A stretch of DNA of 64,000 nucleotides from Calothrix sp. PCC 7507 (GTDB taxonomy: Bacteria; Cyanobacteriota; Cyanobacteriia; Cyanobacteriales; Nostocaceae): the NCBI RefSeq assembly GCF_000316575.1, contig NC_019682.1:372001-436000 (forward strand). The letters run 5' to 3'. Shown here piece after piece: positions 9,114-18,553 of this stretch (position 1 is its first letter; the number at the start of each line of letters is the position of its first letter). The notes beneath the pieces are model-generated. The model was given only the letters and a program-made list of their open reading frames with translations, was not told where the DNA came from and ran no database searches. A program made the translations under genes and the position numbers.

Positions 9114-10166
9114 CTATTTCAACCGCACTTGCCATGATTTAGTAATCTCTGTAAAAATATCAGTTAATGACTTAGTAATTGACCACTGGGGATAATGCTG
9201 TTGCATTTTACGCAAATCGCTGTAATAGCAAATGTGATCACCCTCACGGTTTTTATCTATATATTCATATTGCATTGGTTTACCTGAAAGAGAAGAAACA
9301 ATGTCGAAGGCTTCCAGGATAGAACAGGTATTATTTTTACCACCTCCCAGATTATAAACTTCTCCAGAACGAGGATTGTTGATAAATACTTCTATGAAAC
9401 GAGCCACATCATAGGAGTGAATGTTATCACGAACTTGCTTACCTTTATAGCCAAAAATCTTGTAAGTACGCCCTTCTAAATTTGACTTCACTAGATAGCT
9501 AAGAAACCCATGTAGCTCAACTCCTGAATGATTTGGACCCGTTAAACAACCACCCCGCAAGCAACAGGTTTTCAATCCAAAGTAGCGTCCATATTCCTGT
9601 ACCATGACATCGGCAGCTACTTTAGAAGCGCCAAAAATTGAGTGTTTAGATTGGTCAATCCGGAAAGTCTCAGGAATGCCATATTCATAATTTGAGTCAG
9701 CATAGTCCCAACGGGTATCTAACTCCAACATGGGGATTTCGTTAGGAGCATCACCGTAGACTTTATTAGTGGAGAGATGGACAAAGGGGGCTTCAGGAGC
9801 AAACTGGCGAATTGCTTCTAAGAGGTTCAAAGTCCCGACAGCATTAGTGTCAAAGTCATCAAAGGGGATTTTGGCTGCGAGATCGTGGCTAGGCTGGGCG
9901 GCGGTATGGACGATCGCATCTGGTCTTAAACTATCAATTAGGTCTAACACACCTTGGCGATCGCGTATATCCACTTCATGATGTACAAAACCTTTAATTA
10001 AGGACTGCAACCTTTGTTGGTTCCAGCGAGTATCTCCTTGAGTACCAAAGAAAACCGCTCTTTGGTTATTGTCAACACCATGAATTTGCCAGCCAAGAGT
10101 AGCAAAATAAAGGCATACCTCAGAGCCTATCAGTCCTGAGGAACCTGTAACAAGCAGTTTATTCAT
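9114..10166 (-). CDS. NAD-dependent sugar epimerase, CDP-paratose 2-epimerase-like SDR
   Basis: A 350-residue extended short-chain dehydrogenase/reductase. The dinucleotide-binding loop [11 protein letters not shown] is at residues 7-17, DIRDRQG follows near residue 66, [10 protein letters not shown] near residue 133, and [14 protein letters not shown] near residue 173. In the last segment the position of the usual catalytic Tyr of YxxxK is Phe; I recall this for the CDP-paratose 2-epimerase-like subgroup, which may use a Tyr elsewhere. [19 protein letters not shown] and [13 protein letters not shown] also fit that subgroup. It probably inverts or remodels a nucleotide-linked sugar for the locus. 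The substrate is not provable here. Confidence 0.83.
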   Translation of the reverse strand: MNKLLVTGSSGLIGSEVCLYFATLGWQIHGVDNNQRAVFFGTQGDTRWNQQRLQSLIKGFVHHEVDIRDRQGVLDLIDSLRPDAIVHTAAQPSHDLAAKIPFDDFDTNAVGTLNLLEAIRQFAPEAPFVHLSTNKVYGDAPNEIPMLELDTRWDYADSNYEYGIPETFRIDQSKHSIFGASKVAADVMVQEYGRYFGLKTCCLRGGCLTGPNHSGVELHGFLSYLVKSNLEGRTYKIFGYKGKQVRDNIHSYDVARFIEVFINNPRSGEVYNLGGGKNNTCSILEAFDIVSSLSGKPMQYEYIDKNREGDHICYYSDLRKMQQHYPQWSITKSLTDIFTEITKSWQVRLK

Positions 10167-10278
10167 TCTCTTAATCTCTGTTTTTTGGAATTACTAAGGT
10201 AGAAAATATTATGGGAATTTGACTAGAGTTCTACACTGAAAAATAAAGCCTTATTTGCTAAATTAGCAGTTGAGATTT

Positions 10279-11178
10279 CTAAAGTTCTTGTAACGCAATT
10301 TTTATCCCTCTTTGTTGTGCTTTGTAAAAGCGGCGTTCTCTTGGAGACATCCTACAAAAGCGATACCAGTCTGCCAATTTACTCTGCCAAGATTTTTTTA
10401 ATTGAGGTAATTTGCCTCGATATGATTCGACAATAATTCCTGAATATGTAGACGATTCTATTAATCGTAACAGGTACTCTTCTGTTAGTCGTGTAGCAGG
10501 CATCAAATGCATTAATTTTAATTTAGCAAAGCGACCTGTACCGTAACCAAGATCACAAGCTGTAAATGCCATATCTGAATCCTCATAGGAGGTAAGTTTT
10601 TGACCTTTGCGACCCATACTTTGTCTTTGAGAGTCTTGTTTAACTAGTTCACTATATTTCTCGGCCACGAACTTCCGAATACACATACCAGCACCACATG
10701 GTGTAGTTTCATACTGGTTAACCAAATTTGACCATTGATCTTGATCAAATTCTTTAATTGCTAAAGCAATCCAGTAGGGTTTTGTCCACTCTGGTGGTGT
10801 TTCTTCAAACTGAGGAATTACCTGTCCTCCCCAAACTCCAATAAATGGATAGTCTTTACTAATTTGCCAAGTAGTTTCCAAGTAGTTTAATTCTAGGAGA
10901 TTATCATCATCTACAAAAACTAAAACCTCAGCTTTAGCTTCTTTAATACCTCTTAATCTTGCAGGAGTTAAACCAAGCTGATTTTCACGAATGTGTCGAG
11001 CATCAGGATGCCAACTTAAATCAATCACTGTAGCCAAAACACTATCACTAGCATTATCAATTAATAAAAGTTCCCATAAATCCAATGATAGAGTTTGTTG
11101 TTTAAGTGTTTGTAAGACTTTTTCTAGATAATCTAACCTGGGATTATATGTACAAATAATGACACTTATTTTAGGCAT
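10279..11178 (-). CDS. Glycosyltransferase family 2
   Basis: A 299-residue GT-A enzyme beginning PKISVIICTYNPRLDYLEKV. The sugar-nucleotide half continues with ELLLIDNASD near residue 40, ENQLGLTPARLRGIKEA near residue 65 and LVFVDDDNLLE near residue 89, which carries the metal-binding Asp residues. SYEDSDMAFTACDLG around residue 198 corresponds to the acceptor-side ED motif. No membrane segment is evident. It has about 110 bases of noncoding DNA downstream, before the epimerase, and 37 upstream. Confidence 0.9.
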   Translation of the reverse strand: MPKISVIICTYNPRLDYLEKVLQTLKQQTLSLDLWELLLIDNASDSVLATVIDLSWHPDARHIRENQLGLTPARLRGIKEAKAEVLVFVDDDNLLELNYLETTWQISKDYPFIGVWGGQVIPQFEETPPEWTKPYWIALAIKEFDQDQWSNLVNQYETTPCGAGMCIRKFVAEKYSELVKQDSQRQSMGRKGQKLTSYEDSDMAFTACDLGYGTGRFAKLKLMHLMPATRLTEEYLLRLIESSTYSGIIVESYRGKLPQLKKSWQSKLADWYRFCRMSPRERRFYKAQQRGIKIALQEL

Positions 11179-11215
11179 AATTTATAATAAATAAAAATAA
11201 TTATTCTACAGGGTT

Positions 11216-12292
11216 TCAAGATTTACTGTCATAAAGCTTCGAGACCTGTTCTGCAACTTTTTGCCAACTAAAATTTTCTTCCACAAAAATTCTGGACTTA
11301 GTTCCTCTTCGGCGACACTCCTCTAAGTCATCTGCAAGTGAGAGAATAGCTTCTGACATACCAACAATATCTCCACTAGGAAGCAAATTAGCAAAGGTTG
11401 GTTGAGTATAATCAACAGCACCACCTACTGCATTGCTAACGATTGGTAAACCACAAGCCATTGCTTCCAATATGGCATTGTTTGCAGTGCAGTCAATTAG
11501 CGGCAGAAATAACAAATCAGATTGGCGATACAAATCACGAAGGTCTTGATCTGAGAGATTAGTGTACCATCTCACCTGAGAGTGACGTGAAATTAGCTGA
11601 AATTCAGGCAGATGACGTCTGTATATTGGGATAACAAGATTAAAATGAATTGTCGGATTTTTTTCAATAACTCGTTCAATCACTTTGATTAAGGTATCAA
11701 AATCCCGCAGCCATTGTCCAACAAAAATGCAGTTAAGATTGTTTGATTGTCTGCTGGGAAAATCAGATGAAATAGGTGAGAAGAAAGAAGTATCAACTCC
11801 ATGCGGAATGAAATGAACTCTTCCGGGCAAATATTTATCAAAATACTCAACACTATTACTAGATAAGACAATTAATTCATCAAGTGTACTCAGTTCTTGA
11901 GGATAGCCGTGGATTGAGCGCCACCACCCAGGTGGCTGATGTACTGTCCCGATAATTCGAGTTCTTATCTTAGATTTTTGTTTGGCAATAATTCGGAAAC
12001 CATCTTCAACATAGAGAACATGAAGCTGCTGAATACGGTGAAAGCGAATCTGCCAAATTGCTTTTAATTCAGCTAAAGCACTAGCGCTATTATAAAGAGG
12101 ATTAGAACTAGGACTAGCCATGAGTTTGGCTAGCAACCTTCCAGTACCTTTGGGAGTTTTGGCGCGATCGCACCAGACACTAGAATAATCATTAGGATGT
12201 TCTTGCTCAAGGGTTGTACATAATTGGTCATAACCACTATGTTGACCCATATGTGAGAAGGTTTCTCGTAACCAAAGAATCTGTGAATCCAT
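11216..12292 (-). CDS. Glycosyltransferase family 4
   Basis: A 358-residue GT-B protein. The N-terminal half starts SQILWLRETFSHMGQHSGYD, and the hinge region has RIIGTVHQPPGWW. The donor half has NCIFVGQWLRDFDTLIKV and, near residue 270, PLIDCTANNAILEAMACGLP. The first acidic residue of the E-x7-E motif is replaced (the motif begins I-D-C-T), while the second Glu is kept. It is flanked by family 2 and family 4 genes with 40-base spacers and is part of the same minus-strand operon. Confidence 0.88.
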   Translation of the reverse strand: MDSQILWLRETFSHMGQHSGYDQLCTTLEQEHPNDYSSVWCDRAKTPKGTGRLLAKLMASPSSNPLYNSASALAELKAIWQIRFHRIQQLHVLYVEDGFRIIAKQKSKIRTRIIGTVHQPPGWWRSIHGYPQELSTLDELIVLSSNSVEYFDKYLPGRVHFIPHGVDTSFFSPISSDFPSRQSNNLNCIFVGQWLRDFDTLIKVIERVIEKNPTIHFNLVIPIYRRHLPEFQLISRHSQVRWYTNLSDQDLRDLYRQSDLLFLPLIDCTANNAILEAMACGLPIVSNAVGGAVDYTQPTFANLLPSGDIVGMSEAILSLADDLEECRRRGTKSRIFVEENFSWQKVAEQVSKLYDSKS

Positions 12293-12333
12293 GAGTTTTT
12301 CAGATTTTAAATTATAAATATTGATTGTATTTA

Positions 12334-13500
12334 TTACAAACGCCTTGCTAGTTTTTCTAATACATCTAAAGTCTGAACTATCATTCTATCCTCAGAAAAA
12401 TCTTTGACACGAATTTGAGCATTACGACCCATTTCATCCATCTCTGTTGGATGTCTAAGTGCCCAACGAACTGATTCTAGTAAGTCACAGCTATCTCCTG
12501 TCCGAAATAAAAGACCATGAACATGATGTTCAATCACTTCTGGAATACCACTTGCATCTGAGGTGACTATAGGAAGTCCGTTGGCCATTGCTTCCAGCAA
12601 TGCAAAAGGTAATCCTTCAAAACGAGTTGGAAAAATAAAAATATCAGATGCTTTCAGTAAAGCAGCGACATCTGATCTATATCCTAAGAGGAATACTCTA
12701 TCTTGAACTTTATACTCATACAGGAGATTTTCTAAATACTGACGCTGAGAACCATCACCTGCCCAAATAAACCTCAAATCAGGAAAATCTTGAATTAAAT
12801 GGGGGATGGCATTTATTAAATATTCATGTCCTTTCTGAAAATCTAACCGCCCAATTGTTAGCGCTAGTCGGCTATTATCTGGTATTTTTAATTCTGCACA
12901 TAGCTGTTTTTTTATGTCTTTAACAAAAACATCATTTTTGTTATAATCATGAGATATTAAGCTCGCACCATTATAGATACAAAGTAGTTCATCACCAGGA
13001 ATTTGAAATGAGTTGGCAATCACCTTGCGAGCATTTTCAGAAATGACAATCCACTTTTGGTGACGATTTCTTGCCCAAGTATAGGCTCGTAGAGATTTGT
13101 TGGTAAAATTTCTAGGAAGAGGCAGTTGAAAGACTACAGTAGTTGGAACTTTAAGTAGTCCACAAGCAAGAATACTCCCAAAAGCATGTTCAGGAGCAGG
13201 TAAAACAATCTGCACAACATCGGGCTTTAACTTGAGTAAGAAAATTATTGTCCAAATTGCTCGTAAGATATCTTGTAAATTAGAATTTGCATGTCCCGAT
13301 TCGCCTATTTTTAACGAACAGACATTAACTTTGTTGGCAATTAAATCTCTTACTAGAGAGCTATTTTCATCAACCTGTGAAAATGCTGTGTATACTTCCC
13401 AACCTTTTTTAACTGCTGCTTGAGCAATAGTCAAAGCATATTCTTCTGCTCCCCCACGCGACTCTGAAGGTAATAAAATTAAGAATTTCATAACACTCAA
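12334..13500 (-). CDS. Glycosyltransferase family 4
   Basis: A 388-residue protein with a textbook GT4 layout. It opens with KFLILLPSESRGGAEEYAL, where the GGAE loop contacts the acceptor; the second half has LALTIGRLDFQKGHEYLI near residue 210, FIWAGDGSQRQYL, and FEGLPFALLEAMANGLP near residues 292-308 with both Glu residues of E-x7-E. Immediately upstream of it lies the broken acyltransferase remnant, which separates it from the exporter genes. It is one of the most canonical transferases of the locus. Confidence 0.93.
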   Translation of the reverse strand: MSVMKFLILLPSESRGGAEEYALTIAQAAVKKGWEVYTAFSQVDENSSLVRDLIANKVNVCSLKIGESGHANSNLQDILRAIWTIIFLLKLKPDVVQIVLPAPEHAFGSILACGLLKVPTTVVFQLPLPRNFTNKSLRAYTWARNRHQKWIVISENARKVIANSFQIPGDELLCIYNGASLISHDYNKNDVFVKDIKKQLCAELKIPDNSRLALTIGRLDFQKGHEYLINAIPHLIQDFPDLRFIWAGDGSQRQYLENLLYEYKVQDRVFLLGYRSDVAALLKASDIFIFPTRFEGLPFALLEAMANGLPIVTSDASGIPEVIEHHVHGLLFRTGDSCDLLESVRWALRHPTEMDEMGRNAQIRVKDFSEDRMIVQTLDVLEKLARRL

Positions 13501-13519
13501 AAAATAATTGCTATTTTTT

Positions 13520-13657
13520 TTAAGGTCTTGTCTTTAAGAACTTTGCAGGTGTTCCACCCCAAATCTCATAGGGTGGTATGCTTTTGTTAACAATACTACC
13601 AGCTGCAATAATTGCGCCTTTACCGATTGTTACACCTGGAAGAATAACAACATGAAC
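13520..13657 (-). pseudogene. C-terminal remnant of a hexapeptide-repeat acyltransferase
   Basis: On the minus strand between the GT4 gene and the Wzt-like gene, a frame without a start codon encodes about 45 residues: HVVILPGVTIGKGAIIAAGS, then IVNKSIPPYEIWGGTPAKFL, then KTRP and a stop. The I-G-x-G-x-x-I-x-x-G-S pattern is the last coil of a left-handed beta-helix (LbH) acyltransferase, and P-Y-x-I-W-G-G-T-P-A-K is the typical end of sugar O-acetyltransferases of the WcaF/maltose-acetyltransferase group. An in-frame TGA lies directly before the first residue. About three quarters of the gene is missing, so it should be inactive. Confidence 0.85.
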
Positions 13658-13663
13658 TCATAA

Positions 13664-14953
13664 TTAGCTAATTTCTATGATTTCTCTGGAGGACATAATT
13701 CTACCGCTGGAATTTTCAATCTGAATATTCGTGGGATTAAGAAGACTGCCAGCCTCTGGAAAGGCGACCAAATCAATCTCCTCGTTGTACTCTGCTATTT
13801 CTAATGTGCCAGCAGATGCAACATATTGAAATAATTTTAGTTTTTCAGTAAGTCCCACAACCAAAGAGTATCGACCCATGTTCAACATCAAAGTTTCTTC
13901 ACGAAAAACAGCCTGATATTCCCCTGCTTGCAAAGAGTAAGGCTGACTCCAAGATTTTTTCAGTAGCACCTCATCACTAGTCATAAATCCGAAATCAATG
14001 ACAAAATGCTCAACTGCTTTTTCGATAATAAAATTTATGCGAACTTGCCAAATTTTACCTGGGGGAACAGATGCAATTGGATTGCCATGTTCATCTTCAA
14101 TTGTTAGCTTATAAGCATATCCGGGCATATTTTTATCTATGCTAAAAGGTAGCTCATAAGTAGATTTAACACCATCATTGTCTTCAATATAGGTCTGTAA
14201 GACGGATGTAATATCGCCCTGGCTCTTAACAATTCCTTTCTCTAAAAGAATTCCATGACTGCATAATCTACGAATTGCGGCTGCATTGTGGCTTACAAAT
14301 AATACTGTCCGCCCTTCATTAGCTACATTTTCCATCTTACCCAAACATTTCTTCTGAAATTTTAAATCCCCAACTGCTAGCACCTCATCCACAATTAAAA
14401 TTTCTGGTTCTAGGTGGGCTGCAACTGCAAATGCAAGCCGCACATACATTCCTGACGAGTAGCGTTTGACTGGTGTATCTAAAAACTTTTCAATTTCTGC
14501 AAAAGCAATGATTTCATCAAATTTTCGTTTTATTTCCACCTTACTCATGCCTAGAATTGCACCATTCAGAAAAACATTTTCCCGTCCGGTTAACTCTTGG
14601 TGAAATCCCGTTCCTACTTCCAACAAACTTGCAACCCGACCCTTGATTTGAATTTGTCCTCTTGTCGGTTCTGTAATTCGACTTAAAATCTTTAAGAGTG
14701 TAGATTTACCCGCACCATTACGTCCAATAATCCCCACTCTGTCGCCTTGTTTAATCTCAAAAGAGACATCCTTAAGTGCCCAGAACTCTTCTTGAGAATT
14801 TTGAATTTTGGATTTGGGGTTTTGAATTAAACTACCCAGGGATTTGACTTTATTAGTAATTACATCCCGCAATGCTGTATAGCCTTCACCTTGCTGGTGT
14901 CCAAGAATATATTTTTTACCTAGATTTTCAACTCGAATAACATTATCAGGCAT
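13664..14953 (-). CDS. Wzt-type polysaccharide ABC exporter, ATPase subunit
   Basis: A 429-residue ATPase with a C-terminal extension. It should power export of a finished glycan across the inner membrane with the permease encoded upstream. Walker A GRNGAGKST is near residue 78, the signature SSGMYVRLAFA near 171, and Walker B ILIVDEVLAVGD near 189. Residues from about 270 to the end form a beta-rich domain like the carbohydrate-binding domain of Wzt proteins that recognise the terminal modification of the glycan. Residues 42-52 read SLIQNPKSKIQN, encoded by a copy of an interspersed repeat that is found twice more in this window, so this loop looks like a repeat inserted in frame. A 210-base spacer separates it from the permease. 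Confidence 0.93.
   Translation of the reverse strand: MPDNVIRVENLGKKYILGHQQGEGYTALRDVITNKVKSLGSLIQNPKSKIQNSQEEFWALKDVSFEIKQGDRVGIIGRNGAGKSTLLKILSRITEPTRGQIQIKGRVASLLEVGTGFHQELTGRENVFLNGAILGMSKVEIKRKFDEIIAFAEIEKFLDTPVKRYSSGMYVRLAFAVAAHLEPEILIVDEVLAVGDLKFQKKCLGKMENVANEGRTVLFVSHNAAAIRRLCSHGILLEKGIVKSQGDITSVLQTYIEDNDGVKSTYELPFSIDKNMPGYAYKLTIEDEHGNPIASVPPGKIWQVRINFIIEKAVEHFVIDFGFMTSDEVLLKKSWSQPYSLQAGEYQAVFREETLMLNMGRYSLVVGLTEKLKLFQYVASAGTLEIAEYNEEIDLVAFPEAGSLLNPTNIQIENSSGRIMSSREIIEIS
14791..14832. repeat. Interspersed GATTTTGGATT-type repeat inside the Wzt-like gene
   Basis: Plus-strand reading gives AATTTTGAATTTTGGATTT and a following TTTTGAATT, the same A/T-rich motif seen in noncoding DNA at about 26921-27010 and 62452-62488. 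Here it is read on the minus strand as Q-N-P-K-S-K-I-Q-N within the ATPase, before the first core beta strand. The frame is kept. Confidence 0.7.
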
Positions 14954-15163
14954 TGGCTTTTCAGTTATCAGTTACTTGTACTGAGCGAAGTCGAAGTATC
15001 AGTTATCAGTTATCAAATTCACTCCCTACTAGAGAGCGATGAGGCGATCGCACTTTCACCGCTAACATCATACCAACGCAGGCGGACAAACCCCTAAGAC
15101 TAATGCGATCGCACTGGAAATCCTTAGCACTATATAGGGGCGATTACTGACTACAAGTCCATA
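14954..15163. other. Spacer between wzt-like and wzm-like genes with repeat debris
   Basis: This 210-base stretch holds no gene. It contains CAGTTATCAGTTA-type heptamers at both ends of an inserted TACTGAGCGAAGTCGAAGTA sequence (about 14981-15000), and two HIP1 sites (GCGATCGC) near 15043 and 15107. It separates two subunits of one exporter that are normally tightly coupled, so repeat insertion probably widened the spacer. Confidence 0.6.
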
Positions 15164-16000
15164 TTAAATCACATCGGCAAATGTCCTTTCCATCTTGCGG
15201 AAATACCAAATCCCACTCGCAAATAACAAAGCTACTAATCCCAAAGATAAGACAAAGCCTGGTAAATATAATTTGGAATCACCACCTAAAATTGCCCAAC
15301 GGAAACCATCGATTACCCCAACTATTGGATTTAAGGAGTAAAGCAACCGCCACTTTTCTGGAACAATGCTGCTGCTAAATCCTACTGGTGAAACATACAA
15401 ACCAAATTGCACAATAAATGGCACAATATAACGGAAATCTCTATACTTCACATTTAAAGAAGCTAGCCATAATCCTGCGCCCATTGAAGCTGCAAAGGCA
15501 ATAGCAATAAATAAAGGCAGTGTTAAAATCCGCCAACTCGGAACAAAATTATACCATGCCATTAAGCCTAATAAAATTATTCCGGAAATCATAAAGTCTA
15601 CAAAGCTAACTACTACTGCACTGGTAGGTACAATCAACCGAGGAAAATAGACTTTTGAGATTAAGTTGGAATTAGAAATTAAACTGTTACTACACTCTGA
15701 GAGGGAATTAGAGAAAAACTGCCAGGGCAGCATCGCTGAAAACACTAGAATTGGATAGGGCGCACCTTGAGAAGGTAATTTGGCTAACTGTCCAAATACA
15801 ACTGTAAACACTACCATCGTCAAAAATGGCCGAATTAGTGCCCAAGCAATACCAATTGCTGTTTGCTTATACCGGACTAATATATCTCGCCAAGCTAGGA
15901 AGTAAAATAACTCCCGATAGCGCCATAAATCTTTCCAATATTGTTTCTCTGTCCGTCCGGCTTCAATCACCAGTTCTGGCTGGGAAATGGTGTTTTTCAT
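15164..16000 (-). CDS. Wzm-type polysaccharide ABC exporter, permease subunit
   Basis: A 278-residue membrane protein of the ABC-2 type. The N-terminal cytoplasmic part has WRYRELFYFLAWRDILVRYK, the coupling/gate helix typical of Wzm/TagG permeases. About six membrane spans follow, for example the stretch with MVVFTVVFGQLAKLPS near residue 65 and the final FVLSLGLVALLFASGIWYF. The region YVSPVGFSSSIVPEKWR is also conserved in the family. It starts 1 base after the stop of the GDP-mannose dehydratase gene, so the two are translationally coupled. With the downstream ATPase it forms the exporter for the glycan built by this locus. Confidence 0.94.
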   Translation of the reverse strand: MKNTISQPELVIEAGRTEKQYWKDLWRYRELFYFLAWRDILVRYKQTAIGIAWALIRPFLTMVVFTVVFGQLAKLPSQGAPYPILVFSAMLPWQFFSNSLSECSNSLISNSNLISKVYFPRLIVPTSAVVVSFVDFMISGIILLGLMAWYNFVPSWRILTLPLFIAIAFAASMGAGLWLASLNVKYRDFRYIVPFIVQFGLYVSPVGFSSSIVPEKWRLLYSLNPIVGVIDGFRWAILGGDSKLYLPGFVLSLGLVALLFASGIWYFRKMERTFADVI

Positions 16001-16001
16001 A

Positions 16002-16973
16002 TTATTGGTTCTTTACTAAGTTGGCTAATTTTGTTTCTACCATCATTTGCACGACATCTTGCATTTTGAATTTCGCCTGCCACCCCAGTTTGTGCTTTAC
16101 TTTAGCTGGATTACCTTTACCAATCGCTAAATCTGTGGGTCTGAGGAGGCTATTATCTATAACTACATGTTCGCGCCAATCTAAATTTACAAATGCAAAT
16201 GCTGTGGCAACAAATTCTTCTAATAGACTACTTTTTCCTGTAGCAATCACATAATCATCAGGTTGGTCTTGTTGCAGCATTAAATACATAGCCTCAACGT
16301 ATTCCGGTGCCCAACCCCAGTCACGTTGAATCTGCATATTTCCTAGATAAAGTTTTTCTTTACTACCTTGACTAATGCGACACGCACCAGCAACAATTTT
16401 TTGAGTGACAAACCGTTCTGGCCGCAAAGGAGATTCATGATTAAACAGGATGCCAGAACAGGCAAATAAATTATAAGCTTCTCTGTAGTTAGCAACTTCC
16501 CAAAAAGCGGCGGCTTTAGCCACTGCATAAGGGCTTCTGGGACGGAATGGCGTTGTTTCTTCAGCGGCTGTCCCACCAGTGTCACCAAAGCATTCACTAG
16601 AACCGGCATTGTAGAGTTTGATGGGAACACCTAGAAAACGAATTGCTTCCAGTACATTGAGAGTACCCGTGGTGATGCTTTCTAGAGTTTCTACTGGCTG
16701 TTCAAAAGATAGTCCAACAGAAGTTTGTCCGGCTAGGTTGTAAATTTCATCTGGCTGAATTTTCGTCAGCACTTGCAAGACGCTACGAAAGTCAGTTAGA
16801 GCCATTGACTCTAGCTTCACCTGCTCGCGGATACCTAAGTGAAGCAAGTTACGGAAGGAGGAGATTTGAGCATCTCGTGAAGTGCCACAGACAGTGTAGC
16901 CTTGATTGAGTAGCAACTGTGCTAGGTAGGCTCCATCTTGACCTGATATTCCACAAATAAGAGCTGTTTTCAT
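16002..16973 (-). CDS. gmd: GDP-mannose 4,6-dehydratase
   Basis: A 323-residue extended SDR enzyme that converts GDP-D-mannose to GDP-4-keto-6-deoxy-D-mannose, the precursor of GDP-fucose, GDP-rhamnose and GDP-perosamine. The NAD(P)-binding loop ALICGISGQDGAYLA is at residues 4-18. YNLAGQTSVGLSFEQP, AGSSECFGDTGG and RSPYAVAKAAAFW (catalytic Tyr and Lys, about residues 146-150) are characteristic of Gmd, as is LFNHESPLRPERFVTQKI. It is shorter than the E. coli enzyme (about 370) but complete. No GDP-fucose synthase or 4-reductase is visible in the window, so the next step must be encoded elsewhere or to the left. Confidence 0.95.
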   Translation of the reverse strand: MKTALICGISGQDGAYLAQLLLNQGYTVCGTSRDAQISSFRNLLHLGIREQVKLESMALTDFRSVLQVLTKIQPDEIYNLAGQTSVGLSFEQPVETLESITTGTLNVLEAIRFLGVPIKLYNAGSSECFGDTGGTAAEETTPFRPRSPYAVAKAAAFWEVANYREAYNLFACSGILFNHESPLRPERFVTQKIVAGACRISQGSKEKLYLGNMQIQRDWGWAPEYVEAMYLMLQQDQPDDYVIATGKSSLLEEFVATAFAFVNLDWREHVVIDNSLLRPTDLAIGKGNPAKVKHKLGWQAKFKMQDVVQMMVETKLANLVKNQ

Positions 16974-17049
16974 GAGGTTTCTTTGCGTAATTAAATATAC
17001 TTTGGGAAAAAGCTATACTCAATTTAGCAAAAAGCGATCGCCCCAATTT

Positions 17050-17871
17050 TCACTCCATCTTTTCTGGATCAATACCCAATGCTCTCAATTGTTCAGCCAA
17101 GCGTTCGGCTTTAGTGCGTTCTTGTTCTAGTTGTGACTGTGTTTGTTCCAGTTGTAACTGTACTTGTTCCATTTGCAACTGCGTTTGTTCTACCCTAGCG
17201 CGTTCTTGTTGCTGCAACTCTTGCAGGGTTGGTATCCACTGACCAGTGGTATTATACCAACGCAACCATAACCGCTCAATACCTTGATAACTGCCTGACC
17301 ATAGTCCCAAACCTAATTCTAGACTAGGCATCCAAATTTTGGGAGTATCTAAGTTAATTTCACTATAGCGATCGGCAACTAATTGAAATGCTCGCAATTG
17401 GTCAGTATAACGGTCGAAAACAATATAGTAGGGAATGCGTAAAATTTGCTCATAAACTTGCCATTTTGTGGGCGGTTGATTGACATCCCTGAGAGTATCG
17501 CCTAAATCCTCCTTTTCAGTTTCCGGAGAAAGCAACTCCACTACGACAAATGGATCTACCCCTTCTTGCCAAACTACATAGCTCAAGCGTAAATCCTGTT
17601 GTTCGTATAATCTGGAGACACCTAAAACAGCAAACCAATCTGGACGTTTATACCAAAGTGGATGACGAGAGTCATAATAAAGGTTCAGGTCAGTCGCCGT
17701 AAATAGTTGTTCTGCCGGGTACGTTGGTGGAAAAAAAGTTTCCCGTAGAAGTTGCGGTTGTAGAATGTGAAATTCATCAGGCAAGCCAGGTTCCTCAGGA
17801 TCTTCACTCTTGAGATCGTACATTGTCGGCAGACATTCTTTTGGAGGAAGTGGCGGATCGGTTTGGTACAT
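17050..17871 (-). CDS. Uma2-family putative endonuclease with coiled-coil tail
   Basis: A 273-residue member of the Uma2 (DUF820) family, a PD-(D/E)xK nuclease fold very abundant in cyanobacteria. RPDWFAVLG near residue 77 and FVVVELLSPETEKED near residue 113 provide the acidic active-site residues. After a W-rich segment (LGLGLWSGSYQGIERLWLRW) the last 55 residues are a Gln/Glu-rich coiled coil with repeats of the type QLQLEQTQ and end in LRALGIDPEKME. The biological substrate of the family is not established. It interrupts the polysaccharide operon, 76 bases upstream of gmd. Confidence 0.85.
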   Translation of the reverse strand: MYQTDPPLPPKECLPTMYDLKSEDPEEPGLPDEFHILQPQLLRETFFPPTYPAEQLFTATDLNLYYDSRHPLWYKRPDWFAVLGVSRLYEQQDLRLSYVVWQEGVDPFVVVELLSPETEKEDLGDTLRDVNQPPTKWQVYEQILRIPYYIVFDRYTDQLRAFQLVADRYSEINLDTPKIWMPSLELGLGLWSGSYQGIERLWLRWYNTTGQWIPTLQELQQQERARVEQTQLQMEQVQLQLEQTQSQLEQERTKAERLAEQLRALGIDPEKME

Positions 17872-17915
17872 GGCTTTGGTATCTAGCCCTTTAGCTATAG
17901 GTTAACCGATCAGCT

Positions 17916-18341
17916 TTAATTCATAAACCCAAAATCTTTAACACCTGCATAATTCAGCATTCGCGCTTGTCTGCGGGTGAACTCTCCTACAGAAGGATTC
18001 CCATTTGCTTGAATTACTCCCGTTGCTTGCTGCCACAATTCTGCTGGTGCTGCTGACAATTCATAGTGTGAATCACGCTTACGCACATGATACCACTTTG
18101 TTTGTTGGCACTCCTGACACCAAAAAGCTTCTAACCATTCGCCTTCTAAAGAAACTGTGGTTTTTGCTGCTACTAACATCAGAGCATCCCGGCGGTTGAC
18201 TCCTCGTTGCTGTAGCTGTCCGGCTTGGTCAGCAAACAACCGATATTTTTGGCTCATACTCTCGATGTAGCAGCCATGTATGGGACAATAAATAGTCCGT
18301 CGCTTAGAACGTTTCCGATTTCGGTCACACCTTCTGGGCAC
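17916..18341 (-). CDS. Conserved small protein with Cys/His pairs, function unknown
   Basis: I place the start at the GTG at 18341, 6 bases after a clear AGGAGG, rather than the ATG 12 codons upstream. This gives about 141 residues. The N-terminus is very basic (RRCDRNRKRSKRR), followed by CPIHGCY near residue 22 and, near residue 78, FWCQECQQTKWYHVRKR. Two Cys pairs with nearby His suggest a zinc ribbon-like fold. The C-terminus RRQARMLNYAGVKDFGF is also likely conserved. I do not recognise the family. It lies between the first glycosyltransferase and the Uma2 gene on the same strand. Confidence 0.7.
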   Translation of the reverse strand: MPRRCDRNRKRSKRRTIYCPIHGCYIESMSQKYRLFADQAGQLQQRGVNRRDALMLVAAKTTVSLEGEWLEAFWCQECQQTKWYHVRKRDSHYELSAAPAELWQQATGVIQANGNPSVGEFTRRQARMLNYAGVKDFGFMN

Positions 18342-18553
18342 TTCGGCCTCCTGTATCAGTGAATAAAAACAGATCACAAGAAGGTTGCGTTGGAGAGACT
18401 GAGATCAAATAGACCATCGAAGCCCAACTCCTTTATCAACAGTAAATTATTCAATTTCCCAAAAATTTGCCATCCCTGGTAATGGTACGACGTACAGCTT
18501 TTGCGGCTGCGTATAATTAAGTAGGTAAATACTCTAAGAGTCTGGGTAGACGA

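Noticed and set aside
17050-17871. Uma2 gene as a transposase
   Set aside because: Motifs fit the Uma2 nuclease fold and no terminal inverted repeats flank it.
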